Shown here one piece after another: positions 1-7,354 of a stretch of 64,000 nucleotides of DNA. Every line of letters begins with the position of its first letter. Within the stretch, counting starts at the first letter, position 1. The stretch comes from JAKPQE01 sp041397845 (GTDB taxonomy: Bacteria > Pseudomonadota > Alphaproteobacteria > Rhizobiales > JAKPQE01), in assembly GCA_041397845.1 (NCBI GenBank), contig JAWKVW010000008.1, positions 1 to 64,000 of the forward strand. Reading direction: 5' to 3'. A program made the position numbers and the translations under genes. The notes below the pieces were generated by a model. That model was not told where the DNA came from. It saw nothing but the letters and a program-made list of their open reading frames with translations, and did no database searches.

Positions 1-379
1 GTTGTACGCATTGCTAGTGTCCGCATAAAAGGCGTCCGTTGAAACAATATCAACCCATACGGACAAATATTTCCGAGACCTCAAACCCGTCCGGTCGGGT
101 ATACCCTTGCGGACACATATGGACGGCAGCGCACCGCAGCGAGCACCATAGTGCGCCCCATCGACAATGCCGTCGGCTTCATGCGGCGCCCCCCGCCCCC
201 ACCCCGCCGGGGCAGTCCGCCCCGCTGCGTGAAAGCTGCCGGCCCCACACCTAGAAATTTTTTGCTCCGCCGAAACTTTCGGGCCGATCGCCTCGCCCTG
301 CATCAGTCCAACCTAGCCCATGAAGATTGCGGTGGACGTGAACACAGTTCGCACTGACTGTGATGCGCGAAAGGGTGAA
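1..379. other. Stretch with no supported gene
   Basis: I see no credible gene here. Short open frames exist on both strands but have no recognisable protein features and no convincing ribosome binding site. The first ~160 bases repeat a loose gcggaca/acggacaaat-like word several times, and base composition is more AT-rich than the rest of the window. This could be the tail of a decayed element that begins outside the window. Confidence 0.4.
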
Positions 380-880
380 ATGATGCAGGATGACCACGGG
401 AATACTGTTATCTGGCCCGCAGGCGACGGGTCGTATGATGGCCTGCCGCCGCCGGGCTCGCGCGTGGGCAATTGGCTCGAAAGACGCCTATCGGATCCGC
501 TGAGTCTCGCCGCCGCGGGCAAGGAAGATACGGCTTACGACATGGCCGAATTCGTCGAGCTCGTCGTGAGGTATGCCTACTCGTCAACAAGCGGTTTGTG
601 GTTCGGCGACGGCCCGCGCAAGCGCATTTTGGACCTGATGCTACGGGCCCGCGATCCCGTCCTGGCGCTGTTCACAACGCCTGCCGACCGTCGTCTCGCT
701 GCCAAGGGTTTCGAGGCCACTGATACACTTATTCGCTTTCTGGTCCTGACTGGTGAGCAGCGCCGCGCGCTGCTTGTAGGTGATGCCATGGACGACATTC
801 GAGACCACGCCCAATGGCTTCGCAACGCGCTGGGTAACATCGATCTGGTGGCCGAGATCAAGCGAAGGGCAGCCGTCTGA
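380..880 (+). CDS. Hypothetical protein, orphan in AT-richer DNA
   Basis: I do not recognise this protein of 166 residues. I chose the ATG at 380 because AAGGGTG lies just before it; an in-frame ATG at 320 would add 20 residues but has no such site. The product looks soluble and mostly helical, with many charged residues in its second half and no signal peptide, membrane segment or metal-binding motif. It stands alone on the plus strand, followed by an AT-rich gap and then a toxin-antitoxin locus, so it probably belongs to an acquired accessory segment. Codon use is less GC-biased than in the metabolic operons downstream. A small accessory or defence-related protein is possible but cannot be shown. 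Confidence 0.5.
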   Translation: MMQDDHGNTVIWPAGDGSYDGLPPPGSRVGNWLERRLSDPLSLAAAGKEDTAYDMAEFVELVVRYAYSSTSGLWFGDGPRKRILDLMLRARDPVLALFTTPADRRLAAKGFEATDTLIRFLVLTGEQRRALLVGDAMDDIRDHAQWLRNALGNIDLVAEIKRRAAV

Positions 881-1134
881 CATCGGCCAACGTGCTCATC
901 CGCTGGTATCGATGCTGGTATCTTCCAGATGAGAAAAAATTTATCAAATATATTCAAATACTTATCATACAGATCACACGCCGCCCCTGACCATTAAATT
1001 ATCACATAAAATCAATGATATACACATCAAGCTCCGGTGGCTTGCTGTGTCTCATGCTGCATCGTACTGCAACAGAATTCCATTGAATTTCAATGGTGAT
1101 CGGCAGGACGCGGCAAATCCGTGCGATATCCGAA
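881..1134. other. AT-rich intergenic stretch before the toxin-antitoxin locus
   Basis: Distinctly AT-rich sequence, especially at 930-1030, in an otherwise GC-rich window. No gene is supported. It contains the palindrome at 1080-1096 and leads into the probable promoter of the toxin-antitoxin genes. The composition suggests horizontally acquired DNA. Confidence 0.4.
1080..1096. promoter_or_regulatory. Perfect inverted repeat upstream of the toxin-antitoxin promoter
   Basis: CCATTGAA-T-TTCAATGG is a perfect 8-bp inverted repeat with a 1-bp centre, ending 38 bp before the probable -35 box. HigA/XRE antitoxins usually bind palindromes near their own promoter and repress it, so this is a reasonable operator candidate. 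Binding is inferred from position and symmetry only. Confidence 0.35.
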
Positions 1135-1163
1135 TTGACATGATGCGTAAATTACACACATAT
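1135..1163 (+). promoter_or_regulatory. Sigma-70-like promoter of the toxin-antitoxin pair
   Basis: TTGACA at 1135-1140 is followed after 17 bases by ACATAT at 1158-1163, close to a -35/-10 pair. Transcription would then begin around 1170, almost exactly at the likely toxin ATG at 1171, implying a leaderless or near-leaderless message. Assignment is by consensus and position. Confidence 0.4.
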
Positions 1164-1170
1164 GATTTGT

Positions 1171-1546
1171 ATGCAGACCGTCGCAGAACTCGCTTCATTC
1201 CGCAGACAAGCTGAGGAAGCTGGAATGTCCGAGGAGGACATACGGGATCTGGTAGATTTTCTGGCCGCCAATCCCGATGCGGGCGAGGAAATCGTTGGTA
1301 CAAGCGGGTGCCGGAAGGTTCGCTTTGCCATCCGTGGAAATAACAAGGGCAAAGAGTGGTGGCGTTCGAACGATCACACTCTTTTCAGGTCCAAATATCC
1401 CGGTGTTTCTGCTGGCCGTCTTCGCAAAAAATCGGAAAGTGACCCTTACCAAAGCCGAGCGTAACGCTTTGCAAAAACTTTCCGGGGCTATTGTAGATGG
1501 GTACGCGAAGCGTGTTCATTCGCTTGCAGCAGGAGAGAAGGCATGA
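1171..1546 (+). pseudogene. RelE/HigB-type toxin, frame broken by +1 shift
   Basis: The first part (MQTVAEL... to about residue 61) and a downstream part one frame over together make a complete HigB/RelE-like mRNA interferase of about 125 residues. The first frame carries DLVDFLAANPDAGEEIV and RKVRFA; the second carries SGGVRTITLFSGPNIPVFLL and VFAKNRKVTLTKAERNAL, the expected family order. The frames join at about 1353-1357 (ggcaaagagtgg), where one extra base breaks the gene. Uncorrected, translation leaves the family after residue ~61 and stops at 1464, losing the C-terminal half of the fold. The antitoxin gene overlaps the 3' end by four bases. Real inactivation, a sequencing error or recoding are all possible. 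Confidence 0.75.
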
Positions 1547-1881
1547 GCAAGAAGGCTTTCGACCAAATTGCTGAGGGCTTGAATGAAGCTTTGGCGGTTG
1601 CCCGCGGCGAAGCCGAGCCGTACAAGCTTCACGTGCCCGCCGAAATCGACGTCAAGGCGATCCGTGCAAAGACTGGATTGTCCCAGAAAGACTTTGCATC
1701 GACATTCGCGTTTGGCTTCGATCAGTTGAAGCAGTGGGAACAGGGCCGCTCTCGGCCCATTCAGGCTTTGCGCGCATATTTGCTTCTCATCGATGCCGAC
1801 CCGGCGGGCATGGTTCAGGCACTTCGGGCCTTAAAAGACCTGTCGCATCGCCCTGCCACCAAGAAGCATGCTGCGCTTTAG
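1543..1881 (+). CDS. HigA/XRE-type antitoxin
   Basis: Helix-turn-helix antitoxin of 112 residues, expected to neutralise the upstream HigB-like toxin and repress the operon. Residues ~38-90 form an XRE-type domain (AIRAKTGLSQKDFASTF, then FDQLKQWEQGRSRP). The N-terminal helix and the PAEIDVKAIR linker match the short HigA/putative transcriptional regulator family in which the toxin gene comes first. The ATG overlaps the toxin stop (ATGA), implying translational coupling. The gene is intact although its toxin is frame-broken, so it may persist as an autoregulator or protect against related toxins. Confidence 0.8.
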   Translation: MSKKAFDQIAEGLNEALAVARGEAEPYKLHVPAEIDVKAIRAKTGLSQKDFASTFAFGFDQLKQWEQGRSRPIQALRAYLLLIDADPAGMVQALRALKDLSHRPATKKHAAL

Positions 1882-2192
1882 ACTACAGACTGAAGAGAGT
1901 ACTGACACCTCTTCGGCTGCCGGTTCCTCAAATGCCCAGACGGCGGGTCTGGACCGATTCAAGGCCTGCCGGAAGACTTGGAGGGGCATCCCCCGCAGAT
2001 TGAGGGCTGTCCCTTGGCGGCGATCGTGGCCGGCTCGATCTTGGGGCCGATCAAGACACTGCTGACAGAGTCCAGATACCCGCCCGCCCCCTCCGGCAAG
2101 GCGGCGCTCCCAGGGCATGGGCCCTGTCACGAAACCGTCGTTGGACTGTCGTCTTTCCCCGCTACTGGCAAGGCAGGGAACGGAGAGCGTCC
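1882..2192. other. Intergenic stretch, no gene recognised
   Basis: 311 bases between the antitoxin and the LysM gene. Short open frames cross it in several phases but none resembles a family I know. GC content returns here to the chromosomal level, so the boundary of the accessory segment probably lies near 1,900. A GGAGAG ribosome binding site for the next gene ends about ten bases before 2193. Confidence 0.35.
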
Positions 2193-3665
2193 ATGTCGAG
2201 CCCCGCCATCAAGACTTCCGAACCAGCCAGCACGGCCGCCACTGGCGCGTTGACCGCCGCCGGCGAGAGCTTCGCGAGCGCCGCCAGAAGCGCCGCGAAA
2301 TCCGGCTCGGCACAAAAGACCGCCGACGCCGGTGCATCTGCCAGGGCCGGGAGCCATGCCGCCCCGCTGTCTGCTGGTTGCGCCGACAGCACCGGCGCCT
2401 CGAAGGTTGTCGAATATCTCGTCGCAAAAGGCGACACCCTCTGGGACATCACCGGCGGCAGCGCCGGCGAGATCGGCATGATCTCCGCCCTCAACCACCT
2501 TGATGGCTCGACGATCTACGCCGGCGAGACCATCCGGATCGACGACTACGCCTCGTTCGACCCGGCAACGCAGAATGCCTTCCGCCGCCACGGTCAGGCG
2601 ATCCTCGTGGCCGACGACGCAAGGCGTGGCGCGACCGATCGCGCGCCGCAAACCGGCAAAGCCGAAAGGCCGGCAGTGCTCACGGCCGCCGACTGCAAGC
2701 CGGGCCAGACGGCGCCCGTCAGGGACAAGGCAAAGACGCCGTCTGCCGCAACACCGCCAAAGCCCGCCGCAGCACAGCCGGCAATCCCGGCAAGCGGCAA
2801 TGGCCGGACGGCCAAGTCAGGGAGTGCCGGGGCCGCTGCCGGATCCGCTGTCGCGTCCGGGGCCGGAACGAAGTCCGCGCCGCTGCCGGCGCCAGCCGCC
2901 GAAAACAACATCTTCGTGCGCCAGCAGGCACTTGCCCGAAAGACCGAGGCAGCCCGGCAGGCCTTTTCCGACGCAGGCAAGGCCTGGGCCGCCGCGACTG
3001 GCCCCTCTGTCGAATACAAGCTCATCGAGCGGGAGACGAAAACTCCGGCCTATTCGATCATCGGCGGCGAGAAATTCGTGCGTGGCGCCAAGGCGATCGT
3101 CGAGGCCAACCTCGATACCAGCGTCGGTGGCGCCCTCAAGGGCTATCGATACGAATCGAGCAAAAAGAAGATTGGCATCGAAGGCGTCTATTCGGAAACC
3201 CGCTGGGAGGATTCGGGCTATCTCGGCATCGAGACCGGGCCGCTCGTCCGCAGCGCCAGCAAGGGTGTCGTCGCGACCCGCAATTTCGCCTACGTCCAGT
3301 CCAAGCTGATGAAACGCTATGGCGTCGAGATCACCGCGGTGCGCAAGAAGGGCAAGCCCGAAAAGACCAGCTACTATCTGGAGATCTCGTCGGCGGTCGC
3401 ACTGCCCGGCAAGGGCGGCGCCAGCGCCAGCCTGCTCGATTCAGGCAAGTTCAGCGTGACGATCGCCCGCGAAACGCCAAAGACGGCGGCAAAGCTGACG
3501 ATCCCCATCGACAAGACCATCGATGCCGCCGTCAAGGGCTGGGACTACGCCAGGACCCATTTCGAAAAGACGATGGTCGACCTGCGCATCGAGGACTTCC
3601 ACCACCCGCGCCAGTCGCGCCTGCCGGCGAGCTATTACGGCCGGCCGGCAAGCCCGAATCCTTGA
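2193..3665 (+). CDS. LysM-domain protein with unknown C-terminal domain
   Basis: Protein of 490 residues in three parts. Residues 1-70 are Ala/Ser/Thr-rich and low in complexity. Residues ~73-120 form a single LysM module (EYLVAKGDTLWDITGG, then IYAGETIRI) expected to bind peptidoglycan or another N-acetylglucosamine glycan. After an Ala/Pro/Lys-rich linker to ~270, residues ~275-465 form a compact domain rich in Gly, Tyr and charged residues (EYKLIERETKTPAYSI; GALKGYRYESSKKK) that I cannot place. There is no clear signal peptide, so export would need a non-classical route. The C-terminal part suggests beta structure. The gene stands alone and converges on the outer-membrane gene. A secreted effector or envelope protein is possible; the catalytic role is unknown. 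Confidence 0.7.
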   Translation: MSSPAIKTSEPASTAATGALTAAGESFASAARSAAKSGSAQKTADAGASARAGSHAAPLSAGCADSTGASKVVEYLVAKGDTLWDITGGSAGEIGMISALNHLDGSTIYAGETIRIDDYASFDPATQNAFRRHGQAILVADDARRGATDRAPQTGKAERPAVLTAADCKPGQTAPVRDKAKTPSAATPPKPAAAQPAIPASGNGRTAKSGSAGAAAGSAVASGAGTKSAPLPAPAAENNIFVRQQALARKTEAARQAFSDAGKAWAAATGPSVEYKLIERETKTPAYSIIGGEKFVRGAKAIVEANLDTSVGGALKGYRYESSKKKIGIEGVYSETRWEDSGYLGIETGPLVRSASKGVVATRNFAYVQSKLMKRYGVEITAVRKKGKPEKTSYYLEISSAVALPGKGGASASLLDSGKFSVTIARETPKTAAKLTIPIDKTIDAAVKGWDYARTHFEKTMVDLRIEDFHHPRQSRLPASYYGRPASPNP

Positions 3666-3705
3666 GGCTCGCAGCCGCAGGTCCCTCGCCTTCAGGTCGC
3701 AAAGC

Positions 3706-4677
3706 TCAGAAGCTGTAGCTGATCTGGCCGGCAAGGCCGTAGCGTTCCAGCGTGTTGGCCGAATAGCCGGCGCCGCTGTACATCCGCCGCTGTGCCGCCG
3801 AGATCGCCAGCGTGTCCTTCGTCTTCAGCCACCAGTAGCGGCCGCCGAGGCCGACGGTGATGTTGTCGGTGACGGCGTAGTTGAGGAACGCTTCGGCCTC
3901 GACGCCATAGCCCTGCGTACCCTTGTCCTCGAAGTTCGGAATCGGCCCGAGGCCGGTGCGCAGATAGTGGCTGTCCTCGTTCTCGAAATAGATGAACGGC
4001 ACCGCCGCCGTCTCGGCCGCCAGCGACAGCTTCTTGGTCAGCTCGATTTCAGTCTCGATGCCGACGCGCATGACATGCCAGTAAACCGTGTTGCGGATGA
4101 CCTTGGTGTCGTAGGAGACGACCGTCTCTCCCGGCGCGCCGCAGAAGGCGCCGTTGAATTCGTCGGCGTTGCAGGTCACGCCCCGCGCCATGTAGCTGTC
4201 GGAAATGTACTGGTAGCCGCCGAAAATGCCGGCCCGCGTCCGCGCCGCCGGGCTGTTGGCAAACCGCCAGCCGGCATCGATCGTCATGTGACCGATCGTG
4301 CGCGCATCAAGCGCCGAATAGGTATCGGAGAACTTCTGGCCGTTGGTGAAATAGTCCTCGTCGTCGAGGAAGCCCGAATTCGTCCGCCCGATGCCGAGCG
4401 TTCCCTTCAGGAACGAATTCGTCGCGAAATCGTCGACCCGGAAGAACACTTCGGCGCTGTGCTGGTTCACATCGCCGAATTCCAGCCGCGACACGTCGGT
4501 GCGATCGAACTGTTCAAGCTCCACGAGGAAATTCGACTGGCTGTACCAGTAGCGCATGCCAATCGTCGTGCGCAGTTGAAAGTCCTCGAAAAGCTGGTTC
4601 TGCGCCTCCTGCGCCGCAAGCGGGGCCGGCAACAGAAGCAGCGCGGCGGCAAAGAGCGACCGGCGATACGCGGACAT
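3706..4677 (-). CDS. Omptin-like outer-membrane beta-barrel protease
   Basis: Protein of 323 residues with a Sec signal peptide (hydrophobic stretch 8-21, cleavage after AAA/AQ near 22), alternating beta-strand pattern and a terminal Phe (SYSF), the standard signature of outer-membrane barrels. Several blocks fit the omptin fold: VSRLEF near 62, FLDDEDYF at ~103-110, GIFGGYQY followed by YMARG at ~150-166, and NEDSHYLR at ~233-240. Asp106/Asp108 and Asp235/His237 match the D-x-D and D-x-H catalytic pairs of OmpT-type proteases, so an active surface endopeptidase is plausible. About 310-320 residues is normal for omptins. A non-proteolytic barrel homologue remains possible because overall similarity was judged by eye. 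It is monocistronic with a divergent neighbour. Confidence 0.6.
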   Translation of the reverse strand: MSAYRRSLFAAALLLLPAPLAAQEAQNQLFEDFQLRTTIGMRYWYSQSNFLVELEQFDRTDVSRLEFGDVNQHSAEVFFRVDDFATNSFLKGTLGIGRTNSGFLDDEDYFTNGQKFSDTYSALDARTIGHMTIDAGWRFANSPAARTRAGIFGGYQYISDSYMARGVTCNADEFNGAFCGAPGETVVSYDTKVIRNTVYWHVMRVGIETEIELTKKLSLAAETAAVPFIYFENEDSHYLRTGLGPIPNFEDKGTQGYGVEAEAFLNYAVTDNITVGLGGRYWWLKTKDTLAISAAQRRMYSGAGYSANTLERYGLAGQISYSF

Positions 4678-4894
4678 GGGAAGACTCCGGAAGTTACATC
4701 TCGCCCCCGAGTGTTAATGAGCGTGGTTAATATTCCCTTCCCGCGGTGCGCGTTTGCCCGGCCTCCGCACTCTGGCAAAAGCGGGCCTGCGTTCTATCTC
4801 GTTGTCAGGACTGACCGGACTGGCCGCATCTTTGCTTTGGCCGAGCGTCTGTCCTAGACTCCGGCCCCGTCCCGCCGATTCCCGAAAAGTTGCC

Positions 4895-5350
4895 ATGTTC
4901 GCGAGCCTGAAGAAATTCATCGAGGAAATCGTCGCCGCGCCGCGCGACGAGGAATATCGCCCGGATGACGAGCGCCTCGCCGCCATCGCCCTGCTCGTCC
5001 ACATGATCCATATCGACGGCATTGCCGGCCCGGCCGAAAAGGCAAAGCTTTCCGAAATCGTCCGCGACCGGTTCGATCTCGACCCGGACGCCGCCGCAAC
5101 CCTCATCGCCGAGGCCGAGCGGCGCGACCGCGAGGCGGTCGATCTCTACCGCTTCACCAGCGTCCTCAAGGACCGGCTCGACGAGCCCGGCCGCGCCCGC
5201 ATCGTCGAGATGCTCTGGCAGATCGTCTATGCCGACGGCGAGGTGCACGAGTTCGAGGACAATCTCGTCTGGCGCGTCGCCGAGCTGCTCGGTGTTTCGT
5301 CGCGCGAGCGCGTGCTTCTGAAAAAGGAAGTGGAGGAGGGCCGCAAGTGA
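4895..5350 (+). CDS. TerB-like domain protein (COG4103 type)
   Basis: Helical protein of 151 residues related to tellurite-resistance protein TerB. Two similar acidic helical repeats are visible: HMIHIDGIAGPAEKAKLSEI near residue 33 and IVYADGEVHEFEDNLVWRV near 110, the D-G-x-(x)-x-x-E pattern thought to bind metal in this family. I chose the ATG at 4895 (MFASLKKFIEE), the usual N-terminus of this group, over upstream in-frame starts. It lies 58 bases before a glutamine amidotransferase gene on the same strand and is probably cotranscribed with it. The biochemical role of stand-alone TerB-like proteins is unknown, so tellurite resistance should not be assumed. Confidence 0.8.
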   Translation: MFASLKKFIEEIVAAPRDEEYRPDDERLAAIALLVHMIHIDGIAGPAEKAKLSEIVRDRFDLDPDAAATLIAEAERRDREAVDLYRFTSVLKDRLDEPGRARIVEMLWQIVYADGEVHEFEDNLVWRVAELLGVSSRERVLLKKEVEEGRK

Positions 5351-5408
5351 TCCGCGCCGCGGCGATCGCAGCAGGCCCCGCACCGTCGACCCGAACCCGG
5401 AAACCGTC

Positions 5409-6107
5409 GTGCCCCGGAAAGTTCTGATCATCCTCCATCAGGAGACCTCCTCGCCCGGACGCGTCGGCCTCTGGCTGGAGAAGCACGGCTACAGCCTCGA
5501 TATCCGCCGCCCGCGCTTCGGCGACCGGCTGCCGCCGACCCTTGCCGAACATGCCGGCGCCGTGATGTTCGGCGGCCCGATGAGCGCCAACGACCGCGAA
5601 CCCTACGTCCGGCGCGAAACCGACTGGCTGAAGATCCCGCTCGCCGAGGAAAAGCCGTTTCTCGGCATCTGTCTCGGCGCCCAGATGCTGGTGCGCCACC
5701 TCGGCGGCCACGTTGCCCCGCGCGAGGATTGCTGCGTCGAGATCGGCTACTATCCGATCCGGCCGACCGCCGCCGGCAGCGCCCTGATGGAATGGCCGGA
5801 AAAGGTCTACCAGTGGCACCGCGAAGGCTTCAGCCTGCCGAAGGGCTCGACCCTGCTTGCCGAGGGCGAGCTCTTTCCCCATCAGGCCTTCCGCTATGGC
5901 CCGTCCGCCTATGGCATCCAGTTCCACCCGGAACTGACGCTGGCAATGCTCTATCGCTGGACGGTGCGCGGCGCGCCGCGCATGAAACAGCCCTGCGCCC
6001 AGGCCCGCGGCGCCCATTTCGATGGCCGCGCCGTCTACGACCCCGCGACCGTCAGATGGCTCGACCGCTTCCTCGGCCACTGGATCGGCCAGACTCCAGG
6101 TGTATGA
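5409..6107 (+). CDS. Class I glutamine amidotransferase-like protein
   Basis: Stand-alone GATase1 domain of 232 residues, related to the amidotransferase half of GMP synthase. It has the nucleophile elbow GICLGAQ (Cys88) and the catalytic pair in QFHPEL (His173, Glu175), so glutamine hydrolysis should be intact. No synthetase domain is fused and no partner is adjacent, so the ammonia acceptor is unknown; such proteins are often annotated GMP synthase-like, and some act as gamma-glutamyl hydrolases. The start is a GTG (MPRKVLIILH); no better ATG precedes the first beta strand. The TGA stop at 6105-6107 lies inside the first unit of a 14-bp tandem repeat. Confidence 0.85.
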   Translation: MPRKVLIILHQETSSPGRVGLWLEKHGYSLDIRRPRFGDRLPPTLAEHAGAVMFGGPMSANDREPYVRRETDWLKIPLAEEKPFLGICLGAQMLVRHLGGHVAPREDCCVEIGYYPIRPTAAGSALMEWPEKVYQWHREGFSLPKGSTLLAEGELFPHQAFRYGPSAYGIQFHPELTLAMLYRWTVRGAPRMKQPCAQARGAHFDGRAVYDPATVRWLDRFLGHWIGQTPGV

Positions 6108-6165
6108 CGCCAGGTGTATGACGCCAGGTTTACGACACCGGGCGTATGAAACAGGGCGTTTGACG
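6096..6165. repeat. Five tandem 14-bp repeats across a stop codon
   Basis: Five consecutive degenerate units with exact 14-base spacing: ccaggtgtatgacg twice, then ccaggtttacgaca, ccgggcgtatgaaa and cagggcgtttgacg. The first unit contains the last codons and the TGA of the amidotransferase gene. 14 is not a multiple of three, so copy-number change would alter the C-terminus only if the first unit changed. It lies between convergent genes. Confidence 0.8.
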
Positions 6166-6192
6166 TGAAAGCCGGCTGGCCGGCGCCATGCC

Positions 6193-6819
6193 TCAGCAGG
6201 CGCCGGCGTCGCCCGCTTCTCCAGCCGGTCTCTCACTACCGTGCACGCCGAGGGCTGCCGAGAGATCGCGCGTCAACGCCCGCATCAGGTCTGGCCGCTG
6301 CCGGTCGAGCCCGTAGACAAAGCCCGGAAAATCGAGCGGCTTCTGGATCGCCCAGATCTCCTCGTGCCGGTCCGGCGACAGCATGACCGCCGGATCGCCG
6401 ACCGCCACCCAGCCGATCGGCACCGTCGCCCCGGCTTCGAGCCGCGTGCGCAGATGAACGATGCCGTTGATCCGCACCTCGGCGCCGGCGCCGATCGAGG
6501 CGCCATGAAAGACCGATGCGCCGGTGGCGATGAAGACTTCCTCGCCAATCGTCGCACCGACGACATGGGCGCCCGGCCCGACCAGACAATGATCGCCGAT
6601 GGAACAGGCATGCCTGGCCGTCGCCCGCACCACGGCGTTTTCCATCACGATGACGTTCCGCCCGATCCGGATCGAGCCGCCCGCCTCGGCGATGACGCGC
6701 GCGCCGTGCATGATTCGCGCCCCGGCACCGATCTGAACATCGCCGCAAACCGTCGCATCCCTTGCAACGAAGGCAAGGCCGTCGACAACCGGCGCATGGC
6801 CGTCATAGGCAGAAATCAT
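6193..6819 (-). CDS. Gamma-carbonic-anhydrase-like hexapeptide-repeat protein
   Basis: Left-handed beta-helix protein of 208 residues built from hexapeptide repeats (VIVMENAVV, CLVGPGAHVVGATIG, IGAGAEVRINGIV), followed by a C-terminal helix. I chose the ATG at 6819 (MISAYDGHAPVVDG), which begins where YrdA/CaiE-type proteins begin; an upstream in-frame start lies inside the MarR gene. Gamma-carbonic anhydrases need three His ligands; one (PGAHVVG) is at the expected place but the VGH position reads VGP, so metal-dependent hydratase activity is doubtful. An acyl- or acetyltransferase-like role is the alternative. The MarR gene ends 13 bases upstream, so the two are probably cotranscribed. Confidence 0.75.
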   Translation of the reverse strand: MISAYDGHAPVVDGLAFVARDATVCGDVQIGAGARIMHGARVIAEAGGSIRIGRNVIVMENAVVRATARHACSIGDHCLVGPGAHVVGATIGEEVFIATGASVFHGASIGAGAEVRINGIVHLRTRLEAGATVPIGWVAVGDPAVMLSPDRHEEIWAIQKPLDFPGFVYGLDRQRPDLMRALTRDLSAALGVHGSERPAGEAGDAGAC

Positions 6820-6832
6820 CGCCCGCTCCACT

Positions 6833-7354
6833 CTATCGCTCTGTTCCGGCCGCTCGTTCGATTTCCCCGGCCCGGCATCCGACCGGACAGACCTCCGGCC
6901 CGCAAAGATCGTGTTCGCAAAGCCGGCAGGTCGTGCGTGCGAATGCCCGCGACGTCGTCGCCCCGACAAGCACCCGGTCGACCAGGCCCGCAAATGCCGC
7001 CCGCTCCTCCGGCGCCAGCACCCCCAGCAATCCGGCAAGCGCCGAAAGGCGCCGTTCCTGAAGCCGCACGGCCCGCCGGTCGCCCTCTTCCGTCACCCGC
7101 AGCGGCGTCGAGCGCCCCGGCGCCGCCTCGCGCGCCACCAGCCCCTGACGCACCAGCCCGTCGACGAGCCGTGTCACCGTCGGCTGCGCCACCGCCGCGA
7201 TCGCCGCAAGTTCCGTTGCCGTCAGCCCCGGTTTGAAGTGCAGCATCGACAGGAGCGCCGCCGCGCTCGGCGACAATCCCTCGAGCGCATCCTCGATCCG
7301 GTCCGAAATCAGGGTGCCGAGCGCACCGAGCTTGTTTGCATCCAACATATGCAT
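6833..7354 (-). CDS. MarR-family regulator with C-terminal Cys cluster
   Basis: MarR-type winged-helix regulator of 173 residues. Residues ~30-110 contain the recognition helix (GLTATELAAIAAVAQPTVTRL) and the wing (EAAPGRSTPLRVTEEG). The dimerisation helices are followed by a tail with five cysteines (143, 146, 151, 156, 160) in CRLCEHDLCGPEVCPVGC, a spacing that suggests binding of zinc or an Fe-S cluster, or thiol redox sensing. Such tails occur in a subset of MarR proteins but not in classical MarR. It is first in a two-gene unit with the hexapeptide protein. Two start codons (MHM) are available two codons apart. The effector is unknown; a metal or oxidant signal is my inference. Confidence 0.8.
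   Translation of the reverse strand: MHMLDANKLGALGTLISDRIEDALEGLSPSAAALLSMLHFKPGLTATELAAIAAVAQPTVTRLVDGLVRQGLVAREAAPGRSTPLRVTEEGDRRAVRLQERRLSALAGLLGVLAPEERAAFAGLVDRVLVGATTSRAFARTTCRLCEHDLCGPEVCPVGCRAGEIERAAGTER

Noticed and set aside
1882..2192. Remnant of a transposase or other gene between the antitoxin and LysM gene
   Set aside because: Several frames are open but none shows a DDE, serine-recombinase or other recognisable motif, and there are no inverted terminal repeats.
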